From: Bacillota bacterium
Lineage (GTDB): Bacteria > Bacillota > Sulfobacillia > Sulfobacillales > Sulfobacillaceae
NCBI GenBank assembly: GCA_023475835.1
Contig: JAMCVM010000009.1
Location: forward strand, 1-47,946
DNA: 47,946 nucleotides
Direction of reading: 5' to 3'
In this document: in pieces, positions 35,017 through 44,514 of the stretch
How positions within the stretch are numbered: the stretch's first letter is position 1
How the letters are laid out: each line of letters begins with the position of its first letter
Program-made: the position numbers and the translations under genes
The notes under the pieces: model-generated
Seen by the model: the letters and a program-made list of their open reading frames with translations, nothing else
What the model was told of the DNA's origin: nothing
The model's database searches: none

Positions 35017-36741
35017 TCAGGGTCTGGATCTTGGATCTCGACCGATTCGCCGCGGCCGCATCCGTCTTCGCATGCGGATCAAACTCAGACTGGCTTTAAG
35101 CCAAAACACGGCCGCAACGATGCTCGCCGCCAACAACCAAGGAGTGATGGCCGCATGCGAGCGCGACCAAAATAGCCATCCCGAGAAAGCTACCCCCAAA
35201 AATACGGTGTCAATCAATAGCCGCATTTCTTGACTCAGCAGGTCTACCCGTCTTAACATCGGCGTCCACGCAGGTTCCGTTTTCACTCCACCAGCTTCAA
35301 TCTGATTTAACACCCGTTCCAAGCTGGCGGGAAGCCGTCCCAGCCTTCCCATTTCTTCGCCGACTCGACCCAAAACCACCCGCGTGGCGGTCTCGGCCTC
35401 CGCCCCCAACAGCGCACCGACCCACTCGCCGATCCGCGCCTGCCAACCCGACTCCGCAAAACTCTTGGCGTTAATCATCGGCAAGGCTTCTTTTTTGATC
35501 AGGTCCAGCCAATCCACGCTATCGTCCAACTGGCTGACCAGACTAAACAGCATGCCAATGGCCCGGCCCAAAAACATGTACTCGGCGGGGAACTCAAGAG
35601 GTTCTTGATATAAAAAGTCTTGGAAATCGGCCACCGCCTGATTCAACACCGGCCCCGGTTCCAATTGGACGCCGCCCACTTGCTGCAGTAAGACATTCAT
35701 CGAACGGACGAGCAAACGGGCATCTGCCTCGGGCCGAATAAAGCCGAGTCCTGCGATGGCCTGAACCACCTGCTGCGCGTCTTTAGCCAAGATCCCTTGA
35801 ATTAATTTAGCCGCATAGGGCATCTGTGTCGCCGGAATTTCTCCGCACATGCCAAAATCCAAAAGCACCAGTTGACCCTGTGCATCCGCCAAAAAGTTTC
35901 CAGGATGGGGATCAATTTGCACCAAGCCGTCGACAATGATCTGTTTAAAATATGTAGTCACCAAGGTTCGCGCCAAACGCTTGGGATCTAATCCATACGC
36001 CCTTAGGCCTTCGGCGTCGGTGAGCTTCACGCCCTCGACCAACTCCATCACCAGCACCTTGGGTCGGGTGTAATCCGGATAGGCTCTCGGTACCCGGACC
36101 TCGTCAATCGCAGCAAAATGCTGACTGAAGGCTTCTAGATTTTTCTGCTCATGCAGATAGTCTAGTTCTTGGCCCACCAGGCTTCGAAACTCTTCAAACA
36201 AGCGTTCGGCATTAATCCGTCGACCGACTTTGGTCCACCGCGAGATCGCCCGCATGATGTACCCCAACGCGCTCAGATCTGTCGCAGCTAGATCCAAAAT
36301 GCCTGGGCGTTGCACTTTCACCGCCACCCATTGTCCAGATTCCGCCAGGCGGGCCCGGTGCACTTGACCCAAAGAGGCGGCAGCCAAGGGGTCCGCATCG
36401 AACTCGGAAAACACCACCCTCCAACCGCCGCCATAGGCCGCATCCAGCAACGCTTCCACCTGAGGCCAAGGCGCGGCCGGGACTTGATCCTGCAGTACAG
36501 CCAACTCGCGGGTAAAGTCCAACGGCAATACGTCGGTCCTGGCACTCAAAAATTGACCCACTTTAATAATCAGACCGCCCAACCGAAATGCCTCGCGTCG
36601 AAATCTTTCACCGCCAGCGCGGTAAATGTCTCGCTCAGAGCGAGCCGCTTGCTCTGGATGCTGACGCCGTTTAGCGCGAGCGATCTTTCGAGAATCCTGG
36701 AAAAAGGACCAAGCCAAGGCAAAAACGGCCCAAGTCCTCAC
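35017..36741 (-). CDS. ABC1/UbiB-family atypical kinase
   Basis: The protein (574 residues) carries the UbiB/ADCK signature: LIIKVGQFLSAR (KxGQ extension), AAASLGQVHRA (Ala-rich loop replacing the Gly loop), VAVKVQ (ATP Lys), DPHPGNF and LLDFGMCG. Two hydrophobic helices at the C-terminus (VDLLSQEMRLLIDTVFLGVAFSGWLFW and WLLAASIVAAVFWL) anchor it in the membrane. The family supports quinone or lipid biosynthesis by ATPase or kinase activity on unknown partners. Start is GTG at 36741 with only a weak ribosome site, so it could be shifted. It lies 38 bases after the small membrane protein gene and is probably cotranscribed with it. Confidence 0.88.
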   Translation of the reverse strand: MRTWAVFALAWSFFQDSRKIARAKRRQHPEQAARSERDIYRAGGERFRREAFRLGGLIIKVGQFLSARTDVLPLDFTRELAVLQDQVPAAPWPQVEALLDAAYGGGWRVVFSEFDADPLAAASLGQVHRARLAESGQWVAVKVQRPGILDLAATDLSALGYIMRAISRWTKVGRRINAERLFEEFRSLVGQELDYLHEQKNLEAFSQHFAAIDEVRVPRAYPDYTRPKVLVMELVEGVKLTDAEGLRAYGLDPKRLARTLVTTYFKQIIVDGLVQIDPHPGNFLADAQGQLVLLDFGMCGEIPATQMPYAAKLIQGILAKDAQQVVQAIAGLGFIRPEADARLLVRSMNVLLQQVGGVQLEPGPVLNQAVADFQDFLYQEPLEFPAEYMFLGRAIGMLFSLVSQLDDSVDWLDLIKKEALPMINAKSFAESGWQARIGEWVGALLGAEAETATRVVLGRVGEEMGRLGRLPASLERVLNQIEAGGVKTEPAWTPMLRRVDLLSQEMRLLIDTVFLGVAFSGWLFWSRSHAAITPWLLAASIVAAVFWLKASLSLIRMRRRMRPRRIGRDPRSRP

Positions 36742-36779
36742 GACGCGAGCCCACCGCCCCGAGCGATTGCCAGATTCGC

Positions 36780-36992
36780 CTAGGATTCTTCATCCGGCGC
36801 CGGATTCTCTGCCGGCTCCTTCCAGACCATGAACGCTTCCCGAATCTTTTCCCGAAACCTTGCATTCTTCTCGGCCCACTCACCGGAAGCACCACTGTCC
36901 GCGGTCGTCCAACCGCGGACTACCTGGCGCAGCCCTAACAGCGCCAGCAACCACACCCACATCGGGGTCCTCGCTCGTCTTCGAAACAACAT
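36780..36992 (-). CDS. Small single-span membrane protein, unknown
   Basis: This 70-residue protein has a basic N-terminus (MLFRRRARTP), one membrane helix (MWVWLLALLGL), a short W-rich linker and an acidic, charged C-terminal half ending PAPDEES. AAGGAGGG seven bases before ATG 36992 fixes the start. It lies directly upstream of the ABC1-kinase gene, so it may be a partner or regulator of that membrane kinase. I recognise no family. Confidence 0.72.
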   Translation of the reverse strand: MLFRRRARTPMWVWLLALLGLRQVVRGWTTADSGASGEWAEKNARFREKIREAFMVWKEPAENPAPDEES

Positions 36993-37182
36993 AATCCATC
37001 CCTCCTTGATTTCATTATAATCCTTCTCAGCGGGCATCAAGGCTGGATGTCCCATCCTCATCGCCGGTTCTTACTACTCTATCCAAATCCTCGCTCAATT
37101 TTTGCGCATTTGAACCCAATGGGGGTCGTCGACCGGAAAACCCGTGCGGACGCAGCCGCGTTTTTTCCTGCCATCGGTTATA

Positions 37183-37704
37183 ATGGCCGTAGCAACACAG
37201 TTCCTGCGTTTCTTAACGCAAAAGGCGGCGGCTTTCATGGTGATTATTGCCATTGGACTCATTTTACTTATCGGGGCCGGCGTGTGGCGATCTGGACCCA
37301 GTGGTCCTCGACTACTCATTGCCTTTGTCGGCGGATCCGTCGTCATCACCGGAATCATTACCGCCCTTTCGCTGCCGGAATTGGCTGGGGGTCCTCAACT
37401 AGCTGCGGACGCGCCCACGCTTCGCATTCGCATCAGCGGCACTCCCGGCCTCCATTACCAGGGGGCGTGGGCAGTCACCACGTTAGGCGGGTCGGCGGCC
37501 AGCGCAAATATCCGTGGCACCACGCCGCATCTTTACACCATGTCGCAGCAAGGCGATCTGGACGTGCGCATCCATCGCTTATCCCCGTCGGGCCATCTGA
37601 TTCTCGAAATCTTAGTCAATGGCCAGGTCGTGGCCAAGCGCGAATCGAGCGGCCATTCCACCACCGTGTTTGCTTCCTATGAAACGAACGGGGTCAGCGG
37701 TTAA
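37183..37704 (+). CDS. Two-helix membrane protein with an extracytoplasmic tail, unknown
   Basis: The protein has two hydrophobic segments (AAAFMVIIAIGLILLIGAGVW and LLIAFVGGSVVITGIITAL) and then about 110 residues of beta-rich sequence with TLRIRISGTPGLHYQGAWAV and ending ESSGHSTTVFASYETNG. The start is uncertain. GTG 37144, ATG 37183 and ATG 37237 are all in frame, the last after AAAGGCGG; a TATAAT sequence overlaps the second. The gene is convergent with the glycosidase gene and their stop codons overlap by four bases. No family is recognised. Confidence 0.6.
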   Translation: MAVATQFLRFLTQKAAAFMVIIAIGLILLIGAGVWRSGPSGPRLLIAFVGGSVVITGIITALSLPELAGGPQLAADAPTLRIRISGTPGLHYQGAWAVTTLGGSAASANIRGTTPHLYTMSQQGDLDVRIHRLSPSGHLILEILVNGQVVAKRESSGHSTTVFASYETNGVSG

Positions 37705-39806
37705 AGCTGATTGAACCATGTCTTTAAGTGACTTAGCGCCTGGCCCTGACTGGGAACGGTCAGATAAGTAGGCTCGGCAGACACCAAGAGGGTTTTAGCC
37801 GACTCCACATCATCCATCCAGTTGACTTGCTGCAAGCCGGCAATCGTCGGAGACGAGACCGTTACCCGGCCTGTCTTATCATTCCACACCATCAGTCGGA
37901 GATCCTTGCCATTGGTCCAGACTTCGCCACTGTAGTTGCCATGACTCCAAATCAGGTCAGGATGGTAGCCGCGAATCATGCGGATGGCAGTCAACACCGC
38001 GGAAAATGCAGGTTTTGGCGTGAAGTTCAAGTGTTGGTCACCCATCCCGCTATTAAGAAAATTTTGGATGAACAAGTAGACTGGTCCGCTTCCCGCACTG
38101 AGACTCTCGAAACTGGCGCGAACCAGATATTCCGCTTGCTGGATCGGACTGACCAATTGCGTATTCCAACCGACTTCGGTCATCCACAAAATGGGCGGCA
38201 AACCTGCTTGATGGAGAAACGACAAATTGTGAAACACCGCATTGGTAATCGGGAAGGTGGTGTTTTCTGGTGCCGCTTTGCCAGGATAATAATGGATCGC
38301 CAAGCCGTTGAAAACATCTCCCGAGGCCTGGTAGACGGTCTTGTCATCATGGGCGTATTCCAACAAAAAGGCCTTGGGTTCAATGGCTCTTACCGTAGCC
38401 GCCGTGGCCTTGACCAACTCGCCATACTGGGTCATACTGCCGCCCCAGCGCGAGGGAATCGACGGCTCGTTCCAGATTTCCCAGTCGGTGATGCCATAGG
38501 CGCCCCATCCGTGTGCTTGGGCCAGCAACCCTCCCGGCCGATAGCGCTCGACAATTTGCCGCACTCCTGCTTCATAGGCCTTGACGGCGGCGGCAAAGGT
38601 AATGTGATCGGCAGGATCAAAGGGATTTTTCCCTGTTGGCCACGAATCTAAGATGCCGAGCACTTGCATGCCATGATGATGCGCAGCGGTCATCATGGGA
38701 TCGTAAATCGACCAATCGGGCAATAAATTGGTATTAAACTCCAGCCTCACGGAGCGCACCCCTTGGTCGGCCAAGGTCGAAAACTCCAGTGCAATGTCTT
38801 GTTGCCGAACCTTGGGGTTCAAATACCAGGAGACCACACTAATATTCATTCCGAGGCGAGTACTTCCCGGATTGAGCGCAGGGGGAATCAGAGCCAAGCC
38901 CATTTGCGGTAGAGATTCCAGCACCTGTCCGGTGTCCTGATTGATTAAATTGTACTGAACCCCATACCATCCCAAAAGGCTCACCGGCAACCGAACATTA
39001 AACGATTGACTGTGTCCGCGAGCGATATGAATGGCACGACGCACGGTCCAATGCTGTCCGTCCGCGTCGACTACCTGGCCGACCACAATGAAGTTTAAGG
39101 GCCGGTTTTCTCCATTTTCGACATGAATTTGATATGAAGGCGGATCGCTCGCCGCATACATGCCGGCCGCCGCGGTCGGGTCGGCGGTGACGACGGTTTG
39201 AAGCGGGTGAATCTGAAATTGGCGGAACTGAACATCGGCATGAGCCGCATATAGTCCCGCATCCGGCTGGGTTCGAGCTAAACCACGAAAAAACCGTCCG
39301 GTAATCTGCCACCCGGCAGGTGGTTTTGACCCTGTCCACACTCGTCCATCAAGTACATTGTCCGAAACCAACAGTTCCATTGACACCCAGCGATGCAATG
39401 GTACTTTATAAGGTATGCGGCTCACCACCTGAAAGCCGTCATTGATCAGTTCCAGTCCCTGGTTGGTCACATCCAAGGACCATTTGTATTGCCCGTTGCC
39501 ATTGGCCGCTGAGTGATCGACCAGACCCACCGTGTATTTCCCTGAATGCGGCAGCGCGCCGATATTAAACTCCACCGACAACAGGGTCGGATTAGGATAA
39601 TGATTCACTTGATAAGCATATTGATTCACCAAATTGGTGGTTTGATTGAGGTCGGTGGCGTCTATGATGCCATCCGAAGCGGTCCATTGGCCCGCGCTGG
39701 GAATCAACCCATCCACCGACCCCGGGGTGGCTTCGACGAAACTCCCGACACCTAGACTGGCCACCACAAGTAATCCTGCCGTCAACCATCGCGAAATCAA
39801 CCGCAT
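37701..39806 (-). CDS. Secreted clan GH-A glycoside hydrolase
   Basis: A signal peptide (MRLISRWLTAGLLVVASLGVGSFVEA) is followed by a beta-sandwich region of about 170 residues that looks like a LamG/GH-associated carbohydrate-binding domain, a middle beta-domain near 215-315, and a TIM barrel from about 318. Acid/base E447 lies in DWEIWNEPS and the nucleophile E544 in WMTEVGWNT. A C-terminal beta domain closes the 701 residues. The pattern fits GH39/GH5-like families of clan GH-A, but I cannot name the family or the sugar. It follows the GH5-type gene by 113 bases on the same strand, and the two probably act on one polymer or glycolipid outside the cell. Confidence 0.8.
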   Translation of the reverse strand: MRLISRWLTAGLLVVASLGVGSFVEATPGSVDGLIPSAGQWTASDGIIDATDLNQTTNLVNQYAYQVNHYPNPTLLSVEFNIGALPHSGKYTVGLVDHSAANGNGQYKWSLDVTNQGLELINDGFQVVSRIPYKVPLHRWVSMELLVSDNVLDGRVWTGSKPPAGWQITGRFFRGLARTQPDAGLYAAHADVQFRQFQIHPLQTVVTADPTAAAGMYAASDPPSYQIHVENGENRPLNFIVVGQVVDADGQHWTVRRAIHIARGHSQSFNVRLPVSLLGWYGVQYNLINQDTGQVLESLPQMGLALIPPALNPGSTRLGMNISVVSWYLNPKVRQQDIALEFSTLADQGVRSVRLEFNTNLLPDWSIYDPMMTAAHHHGMQVLGILDSWPTGKNPFDPADHITFAAAVKAYEAGVRQIVERYRPGGLLAQAHGWGAYGITDWEIWNEPSIPSRWGGSMTQYGELVKATAATVRAIEPKAFLLEYAHDDKTVYQASGDVFNGLAIHYYPGKAAPENTTFPITNAVFHNLSFLHQAGLPPILWMTEVGWNTQLVSPIQQAEYLVRASFESLSAGSGPVYLFIQNFLNSGMGDQHLNFTPKPAFSAVLTAIRMIRGYHPDLIWSHGNYSGEVWTNGKDLRLMVWNDKTGRVTVSSPTIAGLQQVNWMDDVESAKTLLVSAEPTYLTVPSQGQALSHLKTWFNQL

Positions 39807-39919
39807 GCTGGCAACACTCCATCGAATTGGCAGACCTTGCCGTTTTCGCTAGTGTATCATGACTACCGTCTACGTGCCGCACCTTCCTCCACTCCGATTG
39901 TCCCTGTCGGATGAATCGG

Positions 39920-41443
39920 CTAGTCGGCGGGGGTAATCGAAATCTGCACGATTCCATTGGTAGCAGGGATGGTTAGCCTCGTCGCCGGCAAGTTCAATTC
40001 GGAGTTCTTAAATGTTTGGACGCTCTGGGTCACGTGGAGATTGGCAGGGCTCACCGTCAGATGAAATCCATTGGGATAAGTCAGGCCGCAAAGATACACC
40101 GCCGTCGCTCCCTGGCTTTTTAGCGCTCGATATTGGAAGGTGTAGACCCGGTTGCTAAACTGAAATCGGCTTTTCATCGCCGTCCCGCCCACCGTCAAAG
40201 GATGTGGCGAGGCTATGATTTGCGCTCGTTCCGGGTCCGCTCCGAAGGTGCCGTCCGCCTCAACCAATCCCCAGGGATAACTGCCGCTACGGATTTGCCA
40301 AAGCCACAACAAGCCACCGACGGCATAGCGGTTTTGCAGGCGGATCTCGTCTTTTAGCCACGCGTTGCCGCCGGCGGTGGGACTGTCTCCAAACTCGCCG
40401 ACCAGCCACGGCACATCCTCCCTCGATGCCAGACCCTGCGCCTTTCGATACGCGATGGTCAGCGAAGCCAGGGTGCCATTCCACGGCGTCAAGTTCGCCC
40501 GAACCATGGGCGTGGCCAGATGCGCTCCCAGCGTGCTTAGAAAATGTGAGAGATTCAGTCCGCGATAGGTTCCGGTATACATATGAGGCTCGAATACGAT
40601 GCCTTGGCGAAGCCATCTCCGCTGAGGCCACGATTGGTAGCCCACCATCATCGAGACCACGTCCGGCTCCAAAAAAATCGGTTGCGAAGACGACACGGAC
40701 CGGATCGCAGCCACGGCCCGGTGGTAAAACGGAAAAAGGACCGTGCCGGCAAATGATAGCGGAGGGAAAAATCCTGGATTGGGCTCGTTCATCACATCAT
40801 ACCCGGCAACTGCTGGATTCTGGGCAAATTTCGAGGCCAATTGCTTGAGTGCCAAGTCATAGTAATATTGCAAGCCATGGCCGTCGACGGGGCGATCCAG
40901 CCAGAAACTGGTAAAGGCCCCTTGCACCGCTGGATCGGTGATATTGCCAAGTATCGGTGTGGTTTTGAGCCCGAACGTTTTCACCATCCACGAGGGGAAG
41001 CCATCGGATTCGCCGGGATATAAGCTAGCTGCATACCGATCTTGGTGCAAATCTAAAATCACCCAAATTCCATTAGCACTCGCCCAACCGACAACCTGAC
41101 TAATGGCGGTCAGATAGGCTTGGCTAAATTGGCCAGGGCGAGGTTCCAGCCGACTCAACGACAACGGCAGGCGCACCAAGTTGAAGCCTAACGCATGCAT
41201 CTCAACGAAGTCTCGGGCATGGATGCCTACAGCCTCCGGGAAATGCGGGTTGTACGCGACTAGAGCGTTGACATTGACTCCCCGAAACCAGGGCACTTGG
41301 CCTTCGGGTCCTCTGAGACTTCGGCCGGCGACATGGAGCGGGAACACCGTGGATGTTGTCACCGCGGAGGTCAGGGTGCCGAGCCGAGGTCCCAAGAAGA
41401 GACACGACGTCACTACCCACGGTAATTTCGCTAACCAATGCAT
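39920..41443 (-). CDS. Secreted GH5-family glycosidase (endoglycoceramidase-like)
   Basis: A signal peptide or N-terminal membrane anchor (LPWVVTSCLFLGPRLG) leads to a TIM barrel that opens with the GH5 phrase GPEGQVPWFRGVNVNALVAY. Barrel motifs include VRLPLSLSRLEPRPG, VILDLHQDRYA at 128-138, acid/base E220 in YDVMNEPNPG and nucleophile E350 in WLVGEFGDSP. A C-terminal beta-sandwich of about 90 residues (SRFQFSNRVYTFQYRAL onwards) is like the Glyco_hydro_5_C domain of endoglycoceramidases. Bacterial relatives release glycans from lipid. The substrate in this organism is unknown. GGAGGG nine bases upstream fixes the start. It lies between the orphan 499-residue gene and the second glycosidase. 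Confidence 0.82.
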   Translation of the reverse strand: MHWLAKLPWVVTSCLFLGPRLGTLTSAVTTSTVFPLHVAGRSLRGPEGQVPWFRGVNVNALVAYNPHFPEAVGIHARDFVEMHALGFNLVRLPLSLSRLEPRPGQFSQAYLTAISQVVGWASANGIWVILDLHQDRYAASLYPGESDGFPSWMVKTFGLKTTPILGNITDPAVQGAFTSFWLDRPVDGHGLQYYYDLALKQLASKFAQNPAVAGYDVMNEPNPGFFPPLSFAGTVLFPFYHRAVAAIRSVSSSQPIFLEPDVVSMMVGYQSWPQRRWLRQGIVFEPHMYTGTYRGLNLSHFLSTLGAHLATPMVRANLTPWNGTLASLTIAYRKAQGLASREDVPWLVGEFGDSPTAGGNAWLKDEIRLQNRYAVGGLLWLWQIRSGSYPWGLVEADGTFGADPERAQIIASPHPLTVGGTAMKSRFQFSNRVYTFQYRALKSQGATAVYLCGLTYPNGFHLTVSPANLHVTQSVQTFKNSELNLPATRLTIPATNGIVQISITPAD

Positions 41444-41527
41444 GATTCACATCCCTCCTCTACACCACTTCCCTCCCTTCCCCTCAATTCCCCGCCTTGC
41501 CAGGTTGGCAATGCTTGGCAGCGATGA

Positions 41528-43027
41528 TTATCCTTGGCTGTTCTCGGCCAAAAAGCGCTGTCTCAAATGCGCTATGACTCCGTTGTAATAGTTGTTGCCG
41601 ACCGATAAATACTCGATTTGATTCAGATAGTCCTCAATGGCCGACACGGCTCCGATTTCGGCTAATTCATCGAGCGTCCTTCCCCCTGCCCATCGATGAT
41701 GGGTTTGCACAATGAGAGTAATCAGCCATTCTTCGTCGACCATCGCGGTTTCTTCAGGGCTCAGCCTTCGTCCCAGCTTGGGAGCCTGAACCAGATAGCC
41801 CCGGCACTCCGCGTGGGTTTGGTAGATGGGTAAGCGCTGGCCCAGCTCCTGAACCTCGGCCACGGCTTTGGGCAACACCTGGCCCTTGGGTGCCAATTTC
41901 CGCAACAGGGGTTCTAACGTTTTGAAGATTCGCGGAGAAAAAACGCGCACAGACATTTGCACCGTGTTTTCAAACCGAATATCGGCTAAAATCGGATGAG
42001 CCTCAGCCTCAACATTCAGGCGTTCGGAAAAAAATTCAATGCCGTCTCCTCCATACCACCAGCCGAAGGATTCGCCTGCGCGATACAGTTGAAATTCCGG
42101 ACTTTCTGATAGGGCTTTGGCCCATGCCCCGGGATCGGTCAGAAAATACCGGTGGATGGTCTCTACCCCTGTGGCTGCACTTTTCACTCCGCCGAAGTGA
42201 ACCCCAGGACTTGGCCATTTGAAATCGGCCGGCACTTTAAACGGCCGGTCAAACCGTTCTGCCATCCTCGGTCCCAAATCGGCTCGCCCCAACGCGGGAA
42301 GATAGGTCGAAGACACGCCCTCCGGTCTCAATCCATTCAGCACCCGAATCGCTCCGCGAATGGCCGGTTCGTACCATCGCAAAAACTCCTCTTGACTCGA
42401 CACTAACCCTGCCGCTCGAGCCTGCAACTCACTGCGTGCAATGGCATCCAATAAAAATCCACGATCTCCGGGCTGGGCCAAATAGACCACGCCCACCGGC
42501 ACCAGACCCTCATCCACGGCAACCAAGTCCCCAAACAACAACCCGTGCAGCCGTCTCAGACCTTGATCGGACGGGCCCACCAGCACCTGACCCTGACGCC
42601 CGTCCAAAAGATTGACGACACCAAGCCACGCCGAGGAAGATTCCACATCCGTCACTTGCCATAACGAAGGGAACGTCTGAAGGCGATTTCGAGCTAAGAT
42701 CTGAGCCGACTCGGACAGATCGGCGCCCATTTCATCCAAATAGCGATCCTGAACGCTTCGACCCTCCTCATCGCGCAGCATGCGAAACAGGTAATCCGTC
42801 AGTTCATAGGTCTCATGCTGGTTTAACTGGACTGAACGCGCCGCCAGCTTGGAATCCGTCTCGGCGACCACCCTTTCCGAATCAAGCAAATAATGATGAA
42901 CTAGCGTGTCCAAGGCCTTATGGCCGCGAAGATGGGACGCACAATAGACATTTTCCGTGGAGAAATATTCTTGCTTGGCTTGATGATACCTAGATTCGCC
43001 CAGGACTTGGTTGCTGTTATCAGACAT
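41528..43027 (-). CDS. Orphan 499-residue protein, unknown
   Basis: I do not recognise this protein with confidence. It is soluble, without signal peptide or membrane helix. The stretch ARNRLQTFPSLWQVTDVESSSAWLGVVNLLDGRQGQVLVG...LLFGDLVAV weakly resembles the wing domain seen in SEC-C-associated and pRiA4b ORF-3-like proteins. A C-terminal helical part (GGRTLDELAEIGAVSAIEDYL) recalls MbcA/ParS-type antitoxin ends. Neither is enough to name it. AAGGATG precedes its ATG. It is the first gene before the two glycosidases on the same strand and diverges from the mannosyltransferase, so it could be a regulator of this block. That is inference. Confidence 0.72.
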   Translation of the reverse strand: MSDNSNQVLGESRYHQAKQEYFSTENVYCASHLRGHKALDTLVHHYLLDSERVVAETDSKLAARSVQLNQHETYELTDYLFRMLRDEEGRSVQDRYLDEMGADLSESAQILARNRLQTFPSLWQVTDVESSSAWLGVVNLLDGRQGQVLVGPSDQGLRRLHGLLFGDLVAVDEGLVPVGVVYLAQPGDRGFLLDAIARSELQARAAGLVSSQEEFLRWYEPAIRGAIRVLNGLRPEGVSSTYLPALGRADLGPRMAERFDRPFKVPADFKWPSPGVHFGGVKSAATGVETIHRYFLTDPGAWAKALSESPEFQLYRAGESFGWWYGGDGIEFFSERLNVEAEAHPILADIRFENTVQMSVRVFSPRIFKTLEPLLRKLAPKGQVLPKAVAEVQELGQRLPIYQTHAECRGYLVQAPKLGRRLSPEETAMVDEEWLITLIVQTHHRWAGGRTLDELAEIGAVSAIEDYLNQIEYLSVGNNYYNGVIAHLRQRFLAENSQG

Positions 43028-43237
43028 AGATAGTCATCCTTCTTTACTCACTGTAATGGATTGCAGTCAATACAACCCTTAAATCTCCCCCGATGGTAGC
43101 GAAATCTCGACAAAAATGCCACCCACGTCTGGCAACTGACTGAGATGTTTCGGATCCGGTCGATGCCGGCTGGGCCCCAAGAGCCGCATATAACCGTCAA
43201 CAGAGGACACTCTGATAGCCAAGGGAGGGAATCTCTG

Positions 43238-44443
43238 GTGGCCACTGGGAGAAGGCGGCGGCGTCATCATTGGGCAGAAACGTCCCTAGGCGGCAGACGC
43301 CTGTTCGCCATCATTGCGATGGCTATCAGCACACGTCTCAGCGACTGGCTCTTGGGCTACGTATGCTACCGACTCTTGCCCCACGCCTATCCGCGCATCC
43401 CTCGCGGCTTTCTTTCTGCCTCCTCCTGGATTCCCGGCCTTCGCCTATGGTCGAACTGGGACGGGCTTTGGTATTTATCCATCGCCCATTTGGGATATCA
43501 TGGCCGCGTCGAGGCTACGGCCTTTTTCCCGCTCTATCCCCTCTTGGTCTCGGGATTGGGGGCCACCGTCTTGGCCGGCGTTATTGTGTCCTGGGCCGCA
43601 TTTGGGGTGGGTCTGGTCTTCCTTTGGCAGATGACCTCGGACCGTGATGGGCCGCGCATTGCCTGGTACACCGTAATCGGTTGTATCACCTGGCCGACGG
43701 CGTTTTTCTACGGCGCGGTCTATACCGAGTCCCTCTTTTTTGCCTTGGCCACCGCCGCCCTTTATTGTGGGCAGCGCCGTGCATATGCGGCATCGGCGGT
43801 GCTTTCAGGCGTCGCCAGCGCCGTTTCTATCTACGGCATGCTGCTGGCCGTAGTCTTGGCCGGGACCATGATCCGCCATCGCCGAAAGGGCCTAACGCCT
43901 CCTCAACCCTGGTCCTATCTCTTGATGACCCCCTTGGGCTTATTCAGTTACATGGGGTTTTTGTGGCTTCGCTTTGGACACCCGCTGATGTTCGAACGGG
44001 TCCAATACCATTGGGGTCGACACCGCGGCTGGCCTTGGCTCACCCTGCTTCGAGGATTTCATTCGGCTTGGCGGGCACGAGCAGTCTTTGACACGGGCAA
44101 CGTGTGGCTCCCCTTCACTCATGCGGCCAACAACAGTATCAACATCTGGAATTTTCTGTTTTATGCCACCGCGATTGGCTTGGTCCTATTCATCGGCTGG
44201 CGGCTGCCCGTGGAGTGGTTGGCTTACACCGGGCTGTCTCTGATGCTTCCCTTATTCGACCCAGCCCGGGCCGAGCCTTTGATGTCGTTTCCCCGGCTGT
44301 TTCTTTCCAGCGTCCCGCTCTTTCCCGCCCTGGGTATGATACTCGCCCGCTCCCGCTTGGCCCGGGGCCTCTACTTTCTCCTCGCCATTCCCTTAGGACT
44401 ATGGATGCTCGCTCGCTTCGTCACTTTTCGCTGGGTCGGCTAA
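43238..44443 (+). CDS. PIG-V-like mannosyltransferase, multi-pass membrane
   Basis: The 401-residue protein has about ten hydrophobic segments. LWSNWDGLWYLSIAHLGYHGRVEATAFFPLYPLL is the PIG-V/Mannosyl_trans2 signature with the lumenal WD motif used to bind polyprenyl-phosphate sugar. In eukaryotes the family adds mannose to GPI anchors; bacterial homologues transfer sugars to lipids on the outer face. ITWPTAFFYGAVYTESLFFALATAALY is the next conserved loop. The start is GTG at 43238, where GGGAGGG stands eight bases upstream; the open frame extends to 43145 without such a site. It is followed by the MFS gene after 71 bases. Confidence 0.83.
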   Translation: MATGRRRRRHHWAETSLGGRRLFAIIAMAISTRLSDWLLGYVCYRLLPHAYPRIPRGFLSASSWIPGLRLWSNWDGLWYLSIAHLGYHGRVEATAFFPLYPLLVSGLGATVLAGVIVSWAAFGVGLVFLWQMTSDRDGPRIAWYTVIGCITWPTAFFYGAVYTESLFFALATAALYCGQRRAYAASAVLSGVASAVSIYGMLLAVVLAGTMIRHRRKGLTPPQPWSYLLMTPLGLFSYMGFLWLRFGHPLMFERVQYHWGRHRGWPWLTLLRGFHSAWRARAVFDTGNVWLPFTHAANNSINIWNFLFYATAIGLVLFIGWRLPVEWLAYTGLSLMLPLFDPARAEPLMSFPRLFLSSVPLFPALGMILARSRLARGLYFLLAIPLGLWMLARFVTFRWVG

Positions 44444-44479
44444 GGCGGGGCGGCACGCCTCTGCTTAGTTTACGATGGG

Positions 44480-44494
44480 TTACAATCATTGTAA
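44480..44494. promoter_or_regulatory. Palindromic operator candidate before the MFS gene
   Basis: TTACAATCATTGTAA is a perfect 7-1-7 palindrome located 20 bases before the MFS start codon. Its half-site resembles MarR/OhrR- and TetR-type operators. A bound repressor would block the promoter or start region of the MFS-esterase pair. No regulator gene is adjacent. Confidence 0.65.
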
Positions 44495-44514
44495 GCTGGT
44501 TTGGGGGGCCGATA

